DNA from: Onchidella celtica
Lineage: Eukaryota; Mollusca; Gastropoda; Systellommatophora; Onchidiidae
DNA length: 64,000 bases
Reading direction: 5' to 3'
Assembly (NCBI GenBank): GCA_963931925.1
Contig: OZ007583.1
Span: 16,686,548-16,750,547, forward strand
Shown here: positions 31,775 through 44,949 of the stretch, in pieces
Layout: every line of letters starts with the position of its first letter
How positions within the stretch are numbered: the stretch's first letter is position 1
Translations under genes and position numbers: made by a program
The notes under the pieces: generated by a model
Database searches by the model: none
What the model saw: the letters and a program-made list of their open reading frames with translations, nothing else
Told to the model about the DNA's origin: nothing

Positions 31775-33953
31775 CGCGTGCTGCTGAGCATGGGAGATCG
31801 ATATATTGGGGACATCCAGATGGTACATAAGCTAAGTTCTGGTGATTTTTTACCCTCCCTCCTTCTTTGTATATTTTTCATAAGCTTGGCTTCTTTCCCC
31901 TCCTTGTACCAGGCTGTGGCCATTAAAATGTTGATTGTCAATTATATAAAATAGTCATTGAAAATGGCACTCTATAGTGTGCGATCATCAACAACTTATC
32001 TTGTACATTCACCATTCTAATGGCTGTATCCTCGTACAATGAGGAAGGGGGTTAAAAACAAAATTGTCATTATATTCCATGGTGCATAACTCTGGAGACA
32101 GTTCCACTGAAGGAAAAACAAAAGGAGCAGGGGATGTTATTGCCATACATATAGCAGCATCATGGACTCAGTCTGCAGAATTGTGCATGAAAAGGCAATC
32201 AGAGAGCTTATCAGAAGCAACAAAAAGCCAAGCCTGCTAAAATGTACAACTTTATGTGACAGCAGTCTGGCACTCACTTCAGTCTTACACTGACAGAAGA
32301 CATGAAGCTTTCAAATCTTTACAAATTCTCACACAGCTACAATACATCACAAAGTGTGCCAACAGCTAATAAATGCCTGTACAAATATCACACACCACCA
32401 AACAAAGCAATATAAAGCAAAGTGAAGGATTTGTTTAAGATCCCAAATAATCCATTTCAGAATCTGATTAGATGTCAAGAGTGTAGAAAAAATATGCCAA
32501 AACCAAATACAAAAGTCTACTATTAGAACTATTTTCCTGGATTTCATTATGTAGGAAATGTATTCGCCCTGTCTCTGAATTCCACATTAAATAAAGAACA
32601 CAGTAAATTGCCATGATTTTCATGTGTTTAAAAACTGAAACAAAACACTAAGGGCAATGTTATACAAAAAGCATTGCTAATCCCAGTAGACTGTTAACCT
32701 TGGTATAAGGGTATCAGAGTCAGCAGCCTTAGCAGTACTTTTTGTACATGGCCTGTAGCACAAGGTCCATAGTGAAGATAAAGGAAACAGCTACATATTC
32801 CCGCCAAGCATAATGTCCTAATCAATAATTTCTCAACAAGACCCACACACACTGTTTTACATTTATGCATATCTGCCACTTATTCCATTACCAAGCCAAT
32901 GACATCTGCCCTCTTTACACAAATAATATAATTTACACACATTCCTTGCCAGATCAACACCCTGAAAAGAAATGTCGCAATCCAAGAAAGTGCTTAATGT
33001 CAAATTTTCTGAAAACTGTTGTAGTTTTTTTTTAACCTCACTGGTCTAACTAGCGTGGGTTACAAAGACGATACCTGTATCCTATTTTTAGGAATCAGTT
33101 TGGAATAAATAGTTCTTTATGACATAAGCAACAGGAATAAAACTGTTTTTTGCTTCATCTAAAAAGCAGAGATTTTGACATACAGCAGTTTTCCTGGGTG
33201 GCTATGAAATGCAGTCAAGATTTAAAGATGTGAATTCTGTCACATTGCTTACACAAATAATGTTGCATTAGATTAGTGATCAGAAACAAGGAAAAACTTT
33301 TAGTGCTATTGTCATATCAAACACAAAATATAAAAAAAGGTTGAATCAACTAGCCACATGCAATCTTATAACATTTGTTACAGTTTTGCTCAGTGTTTCA
33401 AACATTCAGGTATGACCTAAGCTAAAGACAAAAGCTACACAGCAAACAAAGAAGCTATCCTAAATAAAACATTTTAGCTACATCAGCACGAAAAAGTTCA
33501 GGTCGACCAGTCAACAAAACCAATGTGCTGAAAGTTGATGTGATTTTTCATCACAATGAAGTGATTCAGATAACATGCAGTAATTCAGATGTGACTCATG
33601 GAATTTCATTTTTTTCAAGTGTTTGCTAATGGAAATGAAAATACCGTTTTCTTCTAACAGATATGCATCAATGAAAAATGATTTTGGGTTGATGTACATA
33701 ATTGTGTGGAGTCTGTGCAAATGATTTCAAATAAAATAAAACGTGATGCATTTGCGATATTTTTCCAAAATAATATAATTCAGTGTTATTCAAGTTATAT
33801 ACACACAAAAAAAAGTCTTCATCGATAAGTCATGCAAATATGACACAGTTTCTTGGGACTAGAAAAATCAACCATGGGAAATCATTGACACAGTTGTGGA
33901 AGATTAAAATGCATGTCTAATATATATATATATATCAGCTGGGTACCAAGTAA
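31775..33953. other. No gene seen
   Basis: AT-rich with no ORF carrying a recognisable domain. A (TA)n run lies at about 33919-33936. Confidence 0.5.
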
Positions 33954-34052
33954 GGGGTAAAACAGATTAAGGCTGGCATAGGCACCAGACCTGTGGTTCG
34001 CCACCAGAAATTTTGCTTCACACTGGCACAATAGCAGCATCCCACTTGGTCT
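33954..34052 (+). mobile_element. Harbinger-like MITE family A, left-half copy
   Basis: Begins TAA|GGGGTAAAACAG and continues with GGCACCAG, AAATTTTGCTTCACACT and GCACAATAG, matching the left half of the copy at 46846-47051. The right half is missing. Confidence 0.55.
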
Positions 34053-35670
34053 GGTGTCAGAAGTGCCTATCACCTCCAATGACCAATACTTTTTTTTCAA
34101 ACAGTATACTTCCTATATGCAGTTAACACTGTTGGTAAGTTGGTCCCTTTTACAGGAAAGAAAATCTGACAATAACCTTCTGTTCCTTCAACGAGACAAT
34201 CCTGTTTCACTGAAATATCTATAGTATAAAAATACAAGAAAACTTACTTTGTTACTAATAGACTCCAAAACTACTGACTGGATCTCTCTGAAATTTGGCA
34301 TGGAGAATTGAAATATGGTTGCTGACCAAATGGACTATACAACGGCATACAGTAAGGTGCCACCGAGGAATAATCCGCAAAATGCAAAAATAATCGAGTT
34401 CGTAGCTTATTACGGGGTTCAGTCAAGTGACACATTCAGTGAACAAAAATCTTGTCACAGAACAATGGAATTATTGTCTATGCATTCAGCTCTGCTTTGT
34501 TGTGAACTCCAGATTTCACACTACTAAACTTTTTAACCCCTGTCCATATTCATGGCTTTCATTCTAGTATAAATCAATTCTACATTCCTACAAATATGCC
34601 TGTCAACCAAAATTTCCTCAACTTCTTGTAAGGACAGAAAAATAAAACCAAAATATTCATCAAGTTTTTGGTCACCGTGATTTTTGGCTGGAGATTGCTA
34701 AATGTCTCCAGTGAAGGAAAGCAGTTTTACAAAACGGCGTCAGCAGCCCCGGGGAAATATGTGAGAAATTCAAGTCCTGAGCACAGATTTCATCAATATA
34801 GAATTAAATAGAGATGGAGACAAGGAGAAAAATAATCTGCTGTATATATTATATGTAGTGTCTACGCATTATCTGGATTTGGAAGCTGGTGCCTTCCATA
34901 CAGTATGTATGCTGGACTTGGGCAAGTTTTCACCCCTTCTCCCCCTGCATATGCTTTTCACACACCCACCCCCCTCTGTATGAGCACACAGCCATTAGAA
35001 TGGTGAATGTCCACAAGAAGGAATTGATGTCCTTCAATGACTTTAAATGGCATTTTGCATAGACTATTTGACTGTTTCATTATTAACATGATTTTCATAA
35101 AAAGCAGCAGTTTAATTTAGAAATCAAACTGTTTCAATTCATTACTCAACCGAAAAGTGTACAAAGAACCCCCTCCACTCCCATGTATGCATTTTGTACA
35201 CTAGAGCGAACACCCCTCCAGCATACGTACTTTATGGATGGCCCCGTAGCATGCATGGTTATAAATAAATTGATATGAGTATGATAATTATAAGTAAAAA
35301 AAGATTTGCTAGGACAGTTTAGTACAGTGATGGGATCAGTGATATTATTATAAGGGCTAACTGAGATCACTGGTCCTAGAACATGTGATGATGAAGACAT
35401 TGTAAGATGGTAATACCAAAGATACGAGATACAATAAGATGAGACAGCTAGGGCGTTTTGCATGTACAGATTTCACACTGCCACCTAGAGGCGAATACAA
35501 AGAAGTCATCAACAATGCCATATTTTACAAAGCCAGTAAGTGAAAATATTGAATTTTGTTCACTGTTCAGCTGTCGCTGTAGGTCTTGATTGAAGTCACT
35601 TATTTTGTAATAATAACTTCAATCTCTGTCAGAAAAACTCTGGTTAGTGTTTTTTGTATTTTTTTGAGTT
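34053..35670. other. No gene seen
   Basis: No supported coding or repeat feature. Confidence 0.5.
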
Positions 35671-36228
35671 GCTGTAGCACTGTAACAAATCCGCACTATT
35701 AATTTATCAGTATATCAAGCATTCTTATCATGCAATGCGCCATGGGCACTGCCCATACAAAAAATTACATCAGCGCACAAAGTGTTTGCATGATTTTTTC
35801 AGAGGCGCAAAGAAGGGATTGTTTCGTTTTATTGTATCTAGTGCCTTTGATGATACTACAGATAACGACACTGTCAACAAACATAAGCATCCTTATGGGT
35901 TTGACAAAAGTGGGCACTGGAAAACTTCCAAGTTACATTAACTGCAGTCTCAGATGCTCATCCAGTTTATCAGAAGGAAGATGAAAAAAGAAATCAGGTA
36001 AAAATGTCGTAAGTTTTACAGTAAAAGTAAACAGCTTTGTTACCAACTCAAATGAAATCTATCAAAGACTATCAGCCAGAATGTGTTATGTCCAATTTCA
36101 TTCACTGCTTTTAAATGCCTGTGGATATTCAAGACACATAGTGCGTGACTTTATTTCATCAGCCAATAAAACTGTTCATGTAACTGTGTTGAAGTTATTG
36201 AAATTATTTGAATTTTCATTAAAATTAC
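35671..36228 (+). repeat. Dispersed repeat R1, copy 2
   Basis: Near-copy of 1-575 with scattered substitutions and small deletions, for example the ATAATT present near 46 in copy 1 is absent here. It is followed 0.46 kb later by an R2 copy. The copy at 1-575 is also followed by R2, but 2.3 kb away, with a solo LTR between. Confidence 0.75.
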
Positions 36229-36692
36229 AAATTTCGAACTCGCTTTTCTCAATTTCGCTATTATGGACATAAAACATTCTGGTTGTCGCAACATATCACT
36301 TCCAGTTCAATTCACAAAACTGAGTTAAGTCCTATTTACCCTGCAGTTATTAGTTATCCAACATGGCTATGGGTGACTTACATACTGGGGGTCATAGGAC
36401 AGTACTGATACATTCTAAAGTCCTCAAAACAACAGACACAGAACAGATTCTACTGATCCAATTCAACAGACAAAAACTATGGCAATGTGGAATGTGCTGG
36501 AAGACCAGACAATGACAATTAAAATATATTGGATTTAATAAAAGTGACAAAATCAATAGATACAGATTACTAGATTACAACTCTGTGCAATTTGGATATG
36601 AAGATTGACTGAGTCAACAGATAAAGTTTACGGAATTGGTTGTTTCACTTGACATCACGGAATTTTGAAAATTTTGAAAAAAACATGTTTTG

Positions 36693-37035
36693 ATTGAATA
36701 CGTAGGTTTCAGTGCATATCTGAAGAAGACACCTCGCCTGCAGATCCAGAAAGAATTATTTTCTGACATGGACCTAGTGCATCTTGTCCTTTCTGAAAAA
36801 GGCTAAGATCTACAACTTGATGTAAAAACTTTTAGGCCCATTTACAAAACTCTTTCTGATCCATACAAAACTAGCAACTTAACCAGTGTGATAAATTTTA
36901 TATGAAACTATTTAATTCCACGTGTGAAATTTATATTGATGAAGCTCTGGATAGCAAACATGAATAAAGTACCAAAATAGACCATGAAAAGTGCAAAGTC
37001 GTTGTTACCCTGCCGACATGCGGTAAAACCCAAAC
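36693..37035 (+). repeat. Dispersed repeat R2, copy 2
   Basis: Shares with the other copies AGAATTATTTTCTGACATGG, AAGATCTACAACTTGATGTA, CAAAACTCTTTCTGATCC, TGATGAAGCTCTGGATAGC and a closing GCGGTAAAACCCA block. Confidence 0.65.
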
Positions 37036-37418
37036 TCAAACTTGCCGTTCATTTAATGATCCACGGCCACATGATTTGTTCTACCAAGAGAATTCATGCT
37101 CAGCCATCATGCCAAAAAAACACAGTGGCCGCGCAAAATTAGGGGGGGGAGATGAGGTACACAGTATCATGGTCAAGATCACAATTTTGAGTGATGTCAG
37201 TGAAACAAACCCATTGGGATATAAAAGAGAGGATTCAACAACTAAAGCTCTGTCAGTTGAATATAAAGAATGGTAGAAACAATAAATTAAAATTCTGTAA
37301 GCTAGATACAAAGGTGTGGGAACCAATAGGTTCAACTTGTGTAACAATTGCAATAAATGTAGGAACTAAAAACAAACAAGCAGGGCTGTGTGCTAGTTTT
37401 GCATCAAGGGAGATCACT

Positions 37419-37657
37419 ACCTTAGTTCTTGTTTGTTCTATTTCCATTTTCTGAAAAACTGGAGATCTTTTAATTTGCAGAAGAGATATAACAGGTACAC
37501 ACTTTTTGACACTCGTTAAAATGCCTTGTGGCGCTTATCAAACTGTTTCACCATTCTGATTTATTCTAACTTTTTATCAGAATACTGAAGCCACAAATGT
37601 TTGACGTCAAATTTCTCAAGTGCCGAAAGTGGAGCTGGAACAAACAAGAACTGAGGT
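37419..37657 (+). mobile_element. MITE-like element, family D, copy 2
   Basis: Ends ACCTTAGTTCTTGTTTG and CAAACAAGAACTGAGGT, inverted relative to each other. Internally similar to 31547-31774. Peptides over it are incidental. Confidence 0.6.
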
Positions 37658-39056
37658 CACAAAATATCATTCGAAGTTTTGCAAAATTTCACTGACCTGA
37701 CATGTCTATGACAATTTAAAGGTCCAGTAAATTTCAATCTTGACTATTCTCAATGATAAAAGATGTATGATAAAAACCAGTAGGGAAGGCATCTACACTT
37801 CTCTCATCAAAATGTCCAAGGAATTCATTCATTTCCATCACTTCCGCCAGAGAAATGTTATCAAACATGTTCAGAATGAAATGCAATCAAATTTTTGTAA
37901 TGAATGATATCATGATGACATCAACAGCTATAAATAAGGTATCTGGCATAGAAACATCAAGTTATGTACAAGACAAGAGATAAATGAACTTGCCTACATA
38001 TTCCTACAAATTTGGGCAAAAGCCATTCTCCATAACAGAACAGATGCAGACAAGAACAAAAAGAAATCGTTTACTCACAAAACCACTTAATGGCCAGTTG
38101 TTTTTGTTTCTTTTTTACCAACCTGTAAAAGATGCACGTTAAATAATAGCAAACAAATGCACACTGGTTAAATCATAAAACAGAAAGATGATGTTCAAAA
38201 TTTGTACAATATCATTAAAATTGCAACATAATGCTTGCTATCAGTAAATAAATAAATTAATCCCATGTTCAAAACTTAAATTTTGATATAAAACTTTTTG
38301 TTTTTCTCAAAATTTGGAAAATACATACGGGCACAATAACTACGATTAAAAATGATGTCACTTTGTGATACTGGACCACCAACTACCATTGCTACACACA
38401 TATTTTTTGGGTTGACTTAAAAAATCCAACAAGTTTGTCTTTTTCTTTTTCTTATTTTGATATCACCAAGCTTGAGGACACACAAATTGTTATGACACTG
38501 TTTCAACAAGGTGTATGAAATAACATCAACATCCATATATATTTATATATGATCATTTCAGGCATGAAATGTCAAGGCCATTATTCTTGCACAACGAAAA
38601 CAACATTTATGTTAAGAAATGCATACAAAAATAAATCGTCTCCTTTCATAGTTTAGAAATATAGATGGTCTTTGCCAGTTTAGACATGTCCATTTGCTAT
38701 GTACAAATCGTTGCAAAGTCCAAACACATATCAACAAACAATATATGTAAAGAACTTAAGCTAACACAATGCTGACAGATTCATTAATAAGCAATATAAA
38801 TGCAGCAAATAAATTGCATATGTCAAAATTCCATATAAATCTAACTTCCAAGTGAAATGTTAGCAATACTTCATAATCTGGTGTGTGCATAACTCAAAAC
38901 AAATTGTTTCAACAGTCCCTAGTAACCCCTTCGATACCTTGGATGTATCAGTGTATTGTTCTCCTTTGTCAGGATTATGTCTTTGTCTACACGTACGTCT
39001 TAGTCAAGAAAGTAGCAGTTCATCCAGTAGCCCTTCAAAAATACCTGTTGGACCTA
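37658..39056. other. No gene seen
   Basis: AT-rich, no domain-bearing ORF. Confidence 0.5.
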
Positions 39057-39650
39057 CTAGTACATCCTGTCTGTAAGTGTTAATATAGCCATTTTTGTGA
39101 GAGCTAGCCATTCAGCAGCATCAAGTTTGAATTCAGTAGAGTTCCTTCTCTTGAGTAACTTGATTCCATACTGCTGGGATGTAGCACCCAACAATACATA
39201 GTTATTTACATTGTGTGGTGCATTACAAACACTGATAAACCACGAGTGCCAGTTTTCTCGTAGAAATTCTTCTGACAGTGACATACATGACTTAGCTAAT
39301 AGGTGGAATGATATACATCTATTTGTATAGATCCCTGCTCCTGAAAGAAGTGTTATAAAATGTTGTCTTCCACACTACAAAAACTTTGCTAACAGATGGA
39401 GTGACACATATCTACCCGCATAGGTCCCAGCTACTAAGTGATTGTGACTGTGATTGTTCATCCTCTGTTGCCGCTGAGCATCAATGGGAGATGCAGTTTT
39501 TTATGGTAGTTCCAGGCTAATAATATATGAGCTATGAAAACATATACTGAGGTCCAAACTAAAAAAAACTCTAAGAGATGGAGTGACATACATCGGCAAG
39601 TCCCAGCTGCTAAGCTACAGGCTAACAGAAGTTTTATGAAATGATACATT
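39057..39650 (-). repeat. Unidentified open frame and triplicated motif
   Basis: On the minus strand, 39057-39284 encodes an open peptide (FLRENWHSWFISVCNAP and NNYVLLGATSQQYGIKLLKR) with balanced composition. I do not recognise it. The open frame extends upstream past its ATG to about 39335. In the same region a segment is present about three times (near 39291, 39399 and 39565), each coding S-x-H-L-L in this orientation (CISFHLLAKS, YVSLHLLAKF, CMSLHLLEFF). It could be a decayed coding repeat or a non-coding tandem duplication. Confidence 0.35.
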
Positions 39651-40020
39651 TATGTTCATACTCATAAAAACCTACCGTATCGAAGGGGTTAAGCTCAAAA
39701 AGACAACACTCACACAAGAACTGAACTCATTTGAACTCTGTAATTAACTCATATCAAACTCTCATCTCATCAAATTGTTTATCAAGCCAGGATAGTACAA
39801 AAGTCATCGCAATGATAAAGTCTTGCCATGAAGTTCACAATACTGTCATAATGCCATTTGATTTAGTTATAAAACACAGAGCAAGCTCACATGAATCACC
39901 ATGATGAGAATTCTTCATACACATTTCCTTACACCAACAGCTCATCCTGACGTCTATATCTGTACCCCAGGAAAATATTAGAAAACTGCAAATATTGTCA
40001 AAGTAATGCAGCAAAATAAA

Positions 40021-40330
40021 CCCTTAAGAAAAAGGAAAAGTGACCATGCTTCACCTATGCTCCAGAGCTTGCACTGGCTACCAGCAAAGCAATGAATAAT
40101 GTATAAGCTGGCTATGCAGTGTCATAAATGCACCAACTTATTTAATGATCTTCCTATTCCATATGAACATTACAACATCTTAGATCATCTGCAGACACTC
40201 AAAAATGTAAAGATTCCAAAATGACCCTGAAGACCAGGGGTGAAAGATCATTTTTGTTTCAACAGCCTCAGATTTGGAATTCTCTGCCCCAATTTTGAAA
40301 GCAAGCAAAAAAGCCCCATTTTATCTAGTA
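40021..40330 (+). pseudogene. CR1/L2-type LINE C-terminal fragment
   Basis: The plus frame reads RKRKSDHASPMLQSLHWLPA, then a stop, then YKLAMQCHKCTN and FNDLPIPYEH, and later FLFQQPQIWNSLP in another frame. The pattern (D-H-x-x-P-x-L-x-S-L-H-W-L-P, K-C-x-N, I-W-N-S-L-P) is that of CR1/L2 reverse transcriptase C-termini. Stops and shifts make it a relic. Confidence 0.75.
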
Positions 40331-42283
40331 TCTTTGCTGTCATATAGCCTGAAATCAAGAATTTGTGTATCGTACTATTCAGTAAATGTATTTTGTAAGG
40401 TAAAACAAAGGACAGTTGGCTGGTCTGCTAATGACATAAAAACAACAATGCACAAATTATGGTCCAAAATAAACACACGACACAAGATCCAGAGTATAAT
40501 TTCTGATTAAAGCTCAAATATTTGTTATTAGAAATTCCAGATTAGCTGAAAGTTTAAAACGTGAACATTTTGTACTAATTTGTAGTGGAAAAGACTGCAA
40601 ATTAGGAGGTGATAGTATGTAATAACGTGAGAACATAATACAATGCACAAGTTAAAAAGCTTGTCAGTGACATATAGTTCATTTTAAAGTCCAGTGCAAT
40701 ATCCATCTTTTTACATCTGCATTGTTTCTGCATGCTTTCAGATAATTTTCAGTGCAATATAGAAATAAAAAAAAAAAAAGAACATGAAATTGCATACAAT
40801 TAATAGACAGTTGGTCCTGGATTTCAAAATGTTCTTTGGAGGTTCCAAGAAACTTATTTTTATACATAAATTCACAGGTACAGAGAACGGAGGGCAATGA
40901 TCTAGTATCTAGTATCCCACAAGTGGAACCAGACCAGGCATACATACTCATAAAATTATATCACATCCATCAGAAGTACATCTCATCCATGTAGATCAGA
41001 CCTAAGAGTGAACCTTTCCCAATGCAACAGGCCCTTGGCCTCCTAAAAAATGTCAAAAATGATAGGGCAGTTTAGTTTTTGAATGTAGTGAACTTTTCAA
41101 AATGCCAGAGGCCCTTAGCCTTCTAAACGATGTCAAGACTGATAGAGCAGTTTAATTGTTTAATTAAAATAAAAAAAGTTAAAGAATGACAACTGAGTTT
41201 AAAATTTTAAAAATACCAACAATAAAAATGTGACAGAAGAAAAAGAACGCCTTAATTCTACAGTCCAGCAATACTAAGCAGCTTCAATACAAAAATGTGC
41301 ACAATTGGTCTGGTTTTTTAATAAGTTAACCCAAGTTAAAATAAGTTTTTAATAAGTTTTTAACATAATTTGACATAAAAACGAATTATCGCAACATTTG
41401 GAAAGTTAAGACCAGAGTTCTATCAATAGTAAGTGCAAGTTTTGAGATACTGGCATTATGACAATCCAACAAAATTTTCAAAGCACAGAAATGGGATTTG
41501 GTGATTGCCAACAGGGGTAAAACATATTTGACTTCAAAACAGACTTGTCTGTATTATGGCGTCGCTGATTTAGACAGTTATGAATCGCTGTTTGACACAA
41601 GAGTCACAATTTCCAGATTTCTGTAATTAAATTGCAAGTGCAAATAATGGTGAAAATTTTTGTTCTTGTAATAATATTCACTGTGCTTGTTTCATCCGGA
41701 CCAAAGCAAAACATTCTTCAGGCATATGTCTAATACTGAGACCAGTGTTTTAGTTAATGGATGCAAGCTACTAAGAAACATCTAAAAATTAGAATAAGGT
41801 AAAATAATGGATATCATGAGATCAAGTCTTCCTTGGTGTTGTTTGCAATTTATAAATACATTAAATCACCAGTTTTGTCATTAGTTAAAAAAGAATCAGG
41901 ATTTCCAATGGAGTATTGGCAACTACAAAACCACAGCTTCACTGTAATACTCAATACTGAATGGTTTAGAGCCACTATAAGTTGTGAAACTAAAAGGTCA
42001 CTCCAAACCTTAGCATGTAATGCATTTGCTTAGGACTGATCTTCTTAGGTGACTACAATATTTGGATTACAAGTTTTATGTCTCTAACTTGCATGTTACA
42101 TTTTAAATTGCATGTTACATTGTAAAACAACATAAAGATCCTAGAGTCCAACAAAGAAACGTGCGCACATTTTACTACTAGACTTGGTTCACACTGCATA
42201 CACACAGCAAAGCTTGCCAATGAATGTTCCCATAGCAAAGAATACAATACATTCTGTCTTGTCTCTGATCCACAAACACCATT
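40331..42283. other. No gene seen, may include the SLC4 3' UTR
   Basis: Directly downstream (minus strand) of the SLC4 stop codon. AT-rich. I could not place the poly(A) site. Confidence 0.4.
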
Positions 42284-42364
42284 CTATATAGGCATGTGAG
42301 CTTGTTGGTAGAAATCTGGATCATCCTCATCATCCAATTCAAAGTCTTCCTCCTCTTTATCCAG
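42284..42364 (-). CDS. SLC4 anion exchanger, last coding exon
   Basis: After a TTTTTCAG acceptor the exon encodes 26 residues, LDKEEEDFELDDEDDPDFYQ followed by QAHMPI and TAG. A strongly acidic C-terminal tail ending in a short M-P-[IV] is typical of SLC4 anion exchangers. In mammalian AE1 an acidic LDADD motif here binds carbonic anhydrase II. Whether this tail does so is unknown. Confidence 0.9.
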   Translation of the reverse strand: MDKEEEDFELDDEDDPDFYQQAHMPI

Positions 42365-42668
42365 CTGAAAAATAAACATTGACTTTGATCATATTAACCT
42401 GTGGTTTTTAAGACTCAAGCAGCTCCAAACTGAGATTTTCCTATCTTTCACTTTGCCATATTATGCATTTTATTTGTGCCCAAGTTCTATCTGATGAAGG
42501 ACAAGTTATGAATAGAAATGTTCACTAACCTGCTGTCATAAAACTAATTGAAAGTAAAATAATATGATTAAGAAAATAATCAATCTAAACTGACAAAATC
42601 TAATAATGAAATAATGAAGTGCATTTTAATGAAAGATTCACTTTATGCCAAATTCGTCTTTTTCACTG

Positions 42669-42739
42669 TAATGCACTTGGGCTGATGATCGGCCCCATTG
42701 TCTTTTACACTGCAAAGTATTTGGGCCGATCATCGGCCT
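42669..42739. repeat. Palindromic hairpin in the last SLC4 intron
   Basis: GGGCTGATGATCGGCCCC (42669-42686) and GGGCCGATCATCGGCCTT (42722-42739) can pair, and each is itself nearly palindromic. The right arm lies 35 bp from the splice donor of the exon at 42776. Confidence 0.55.
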
Positions 42740-42775
42740 TATCATCTTCTTAGGCTTAAGTAACCTAACTTTTAC

Positions 42776-42949
42776 CTGAGACAGGTCAGCTTTATTGAAG
42801 AATCCACTAATGACTTTAAGTCTCAATGGCACCAGTAGAATCAACAAGAAGGGAAAGGCTAACGCTGCCGCTGTAGACTTGATCACAATCAGAATCAATA
42901 AACATGCTAACTGGATCAGAGTGAACTTGTGCATCTGCATTGTGCGAAC
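42776..42949 (-). CDS. SLC4 anion exchanger, penultimate coding exon
   Basis: 174 bp, 58 codons in phase 0, flanked by CCACAG and GTAAAA. It encodes VRTMQMHKFTLIQLACLLIL and then KSTAAALAFPFLLILLVPLR. This is the last membrane helices and the conserved K-S-T-x-A-x-L-A-x-P-F-x-L-I-L-x-V-P-L-R block of the SLC4 family. Confidence 0.93.
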
Positions 42950-43184
42950 CTGTGGGGTGGACAAGACAAGATCATCTTGAAATTTTCTCTGATAATAAAA
43001 AAAATGTCTTGTGGCACTAGACCAGAGTTCTCAAACTTGTTTTTCCCTTTTTAGTCCCTTAACCCCTGGCTACAGCTTTGTTTGATTCAAAGGACCAATT
43101 TCGTCACTTTTAGCCTTTACTCACCATGTTGAACAAGGAAACCACCAGCACCACATAAACAGTTTATCTATACAGTTAAGTTAA

Positions 43185-43956
43185 CCCATACACTGCGCGC
43201 TACCCGTAAAGCCCGCTGCCCCGTCAGTGACCTTACTCACGGAGAATCTTATCTGGGGTCACTGACCCGTGCCGCTAGACGATGACCATATACGCTGTCC
43301 ACGTGGTTCGGTTTTTATTGATCGGTATGAAAACATTCGCTGCTATGCCTTATCACGCTTGATAATGAATTAACCAGCAAAACCCTAGACTGTCAGTCTC
43401 TAACCAATGATCTGACTTATGATTCCAAACTGACAGCTGTAGTTTTCGTGAGAACGAAGCATGATAACTAGCCACGCCCTCCCAAGCCCTACACAAATGG
43501 TTTCATCCTGATTGACACATACTAATAAACCAATGTGGGCATTTGGGGCAAAGATTATTTCAGAGCTTGTTTCTGATTGGTTCTTAGATACAGACAACTC
43601 CAGATGGTGGTCAGCTTGTGAGAAAATGAGATAATATTGCAAATTTGTTGAGCAACAGTTCGCATGTCGATGTTACATCTTTTGAAAGTGTGGGGAGAGC
43701 CTTTGAAAGCTTAGTCTTTGTGATTCCGACCAGTGGTTCACTGGTTAACATGTCCATGTCACAATGCGTTTGATTTTAGAAGAGATACAGTGAACAATAA
43801 CACGGTTGTTACGTCTCCAAAAGGTCAGTGACCCGACGCCTGAAAATAGGGCTTGCGCGTGGCGTGGTCAGCTTGACCTGGGCGACTTTTGCCGCCCGTG
43901 CGGCGTGAGCGCTTGCAAGTCAATACCGACTATTGCCGCCCCGCGCAGGGTGAGGG
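43185..43956. mobile_element. piggyBac-like non-autonomous element in an SLC4 intron
   Basis: TTAA at 43181-43184 is followed by CCCATACACTGCGCG. On the right CGCGCAGGGTGAGGG precedes TTAA at 43957-43960. Termini are imperfect inverted repeats beginning CCC, and the duplicated target is TTAA, both hallmarks of piggyBac. Subterminal GTCAGTGACC occurs inverted near each end. The 772-bp interior has no transposase ORF. Confidence 0.65.
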
Positions 43957-44747
43957 TTAAATGCACTATGAAATTAAGATTGCTATGAAAAATTCTTATG
44001 CCCCATTCTGAAGTCCCATGCCCCACCAAAATACTGTCACGCCCCACAATGACAAACACCTGCATTAGACCTAATGGGGATTTAAGCTTGACTGACTGTG
44101 TTTTATGATGTCTTTACAATGAGATAAACATTTTGTCATTCTTCTCATGTATCAATAATCTTCCCATTTTGCAGAAGAGCGTTTCTAAGTTTTGGTGTGA
44201 GTACAGTCATGCGAGTGGCAAAAATGTTTTTGCTCATAATTCCAAAACTATTAAAGATACCATGCACTATGTGAGAACATAGATCTCATCATGAGCGGTG
44301 ATAAGGAAGCCGAAACCAAAAACCACCAAGATCACTGATACGCCAGTATATGAGATAGATGACAATTTACTTGAAATTTATTTTTTATGTGATAGTCTAA
44401 CGTCATCACTGCTCTGCTAATGGCGTAAGTCATTTCTGACACTTTTGAGATTTTTTTGAAAAACTGCTTCTTCTCCTGTCGATCATCTAGAATTTGTCAT
44501 TATGATCCTACTGGATTATAACATTTTCCTATTGATGCATTTCTTTTTCTATAATATTATCTGATAGCCTTCATGCTCGGAGTGCAATGAACCGTCAGTT
44601 GCCTCTTGGCATAAATCTGACAAATGCCATTATCGTACAGCAGGGAATATATGGTGAAAGGTATCATTTTGAAAAGAAAAAAACACAACAAAAAACTAAC
44701 CAGTTGACAATAGCTGTTCAATATCAGTCTACAACTGACATACTCAC

Positions 44748-44917
44748 CTTTCTAACATAGCCCACAGAAGGGTGGTACTTGACTGGCATGAGCAGTAACT
44801 TAATTCTCTCAAACATCTGCACTCCACTCAGTGTTGACACTCCCAGGTACAGGAAGACACCAAACAGTGCAGGAACTGGGATTTCTCTCAACACTGGGCC
44901 CAGCCCAACTGACAAAC
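44748..44917 (-). CDS. SLC4 anion exchanger exon
   Basis: 170 bp, with two bases of a split Gly codon first and ending in phase 0 before GTGAGT. It encodes LSVGLGPVLREIPVPALFG, then FLYLGVSTLSGVQMFERI and PVKYHPSVGYVRK. The P-[AV]-L-F-G-x-F-L-Y-[LM]-G block and the K-Y-H-P motif are diagnostic. The Lys in this motif corresponds to the AE1 stilbene-reactive region (K851). Confidence 0.93.
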
Positions 44918-44949
44918 CTGGACAAGAAACAAATATCCATCATGGCTAT

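Noticed and set aside
43021..43100. hAT-type terminus CAGAGTTCTCAAACTTG
   Set aside because: Resembles a Charlie-like hAT end, but no partner terminus was found nearby.
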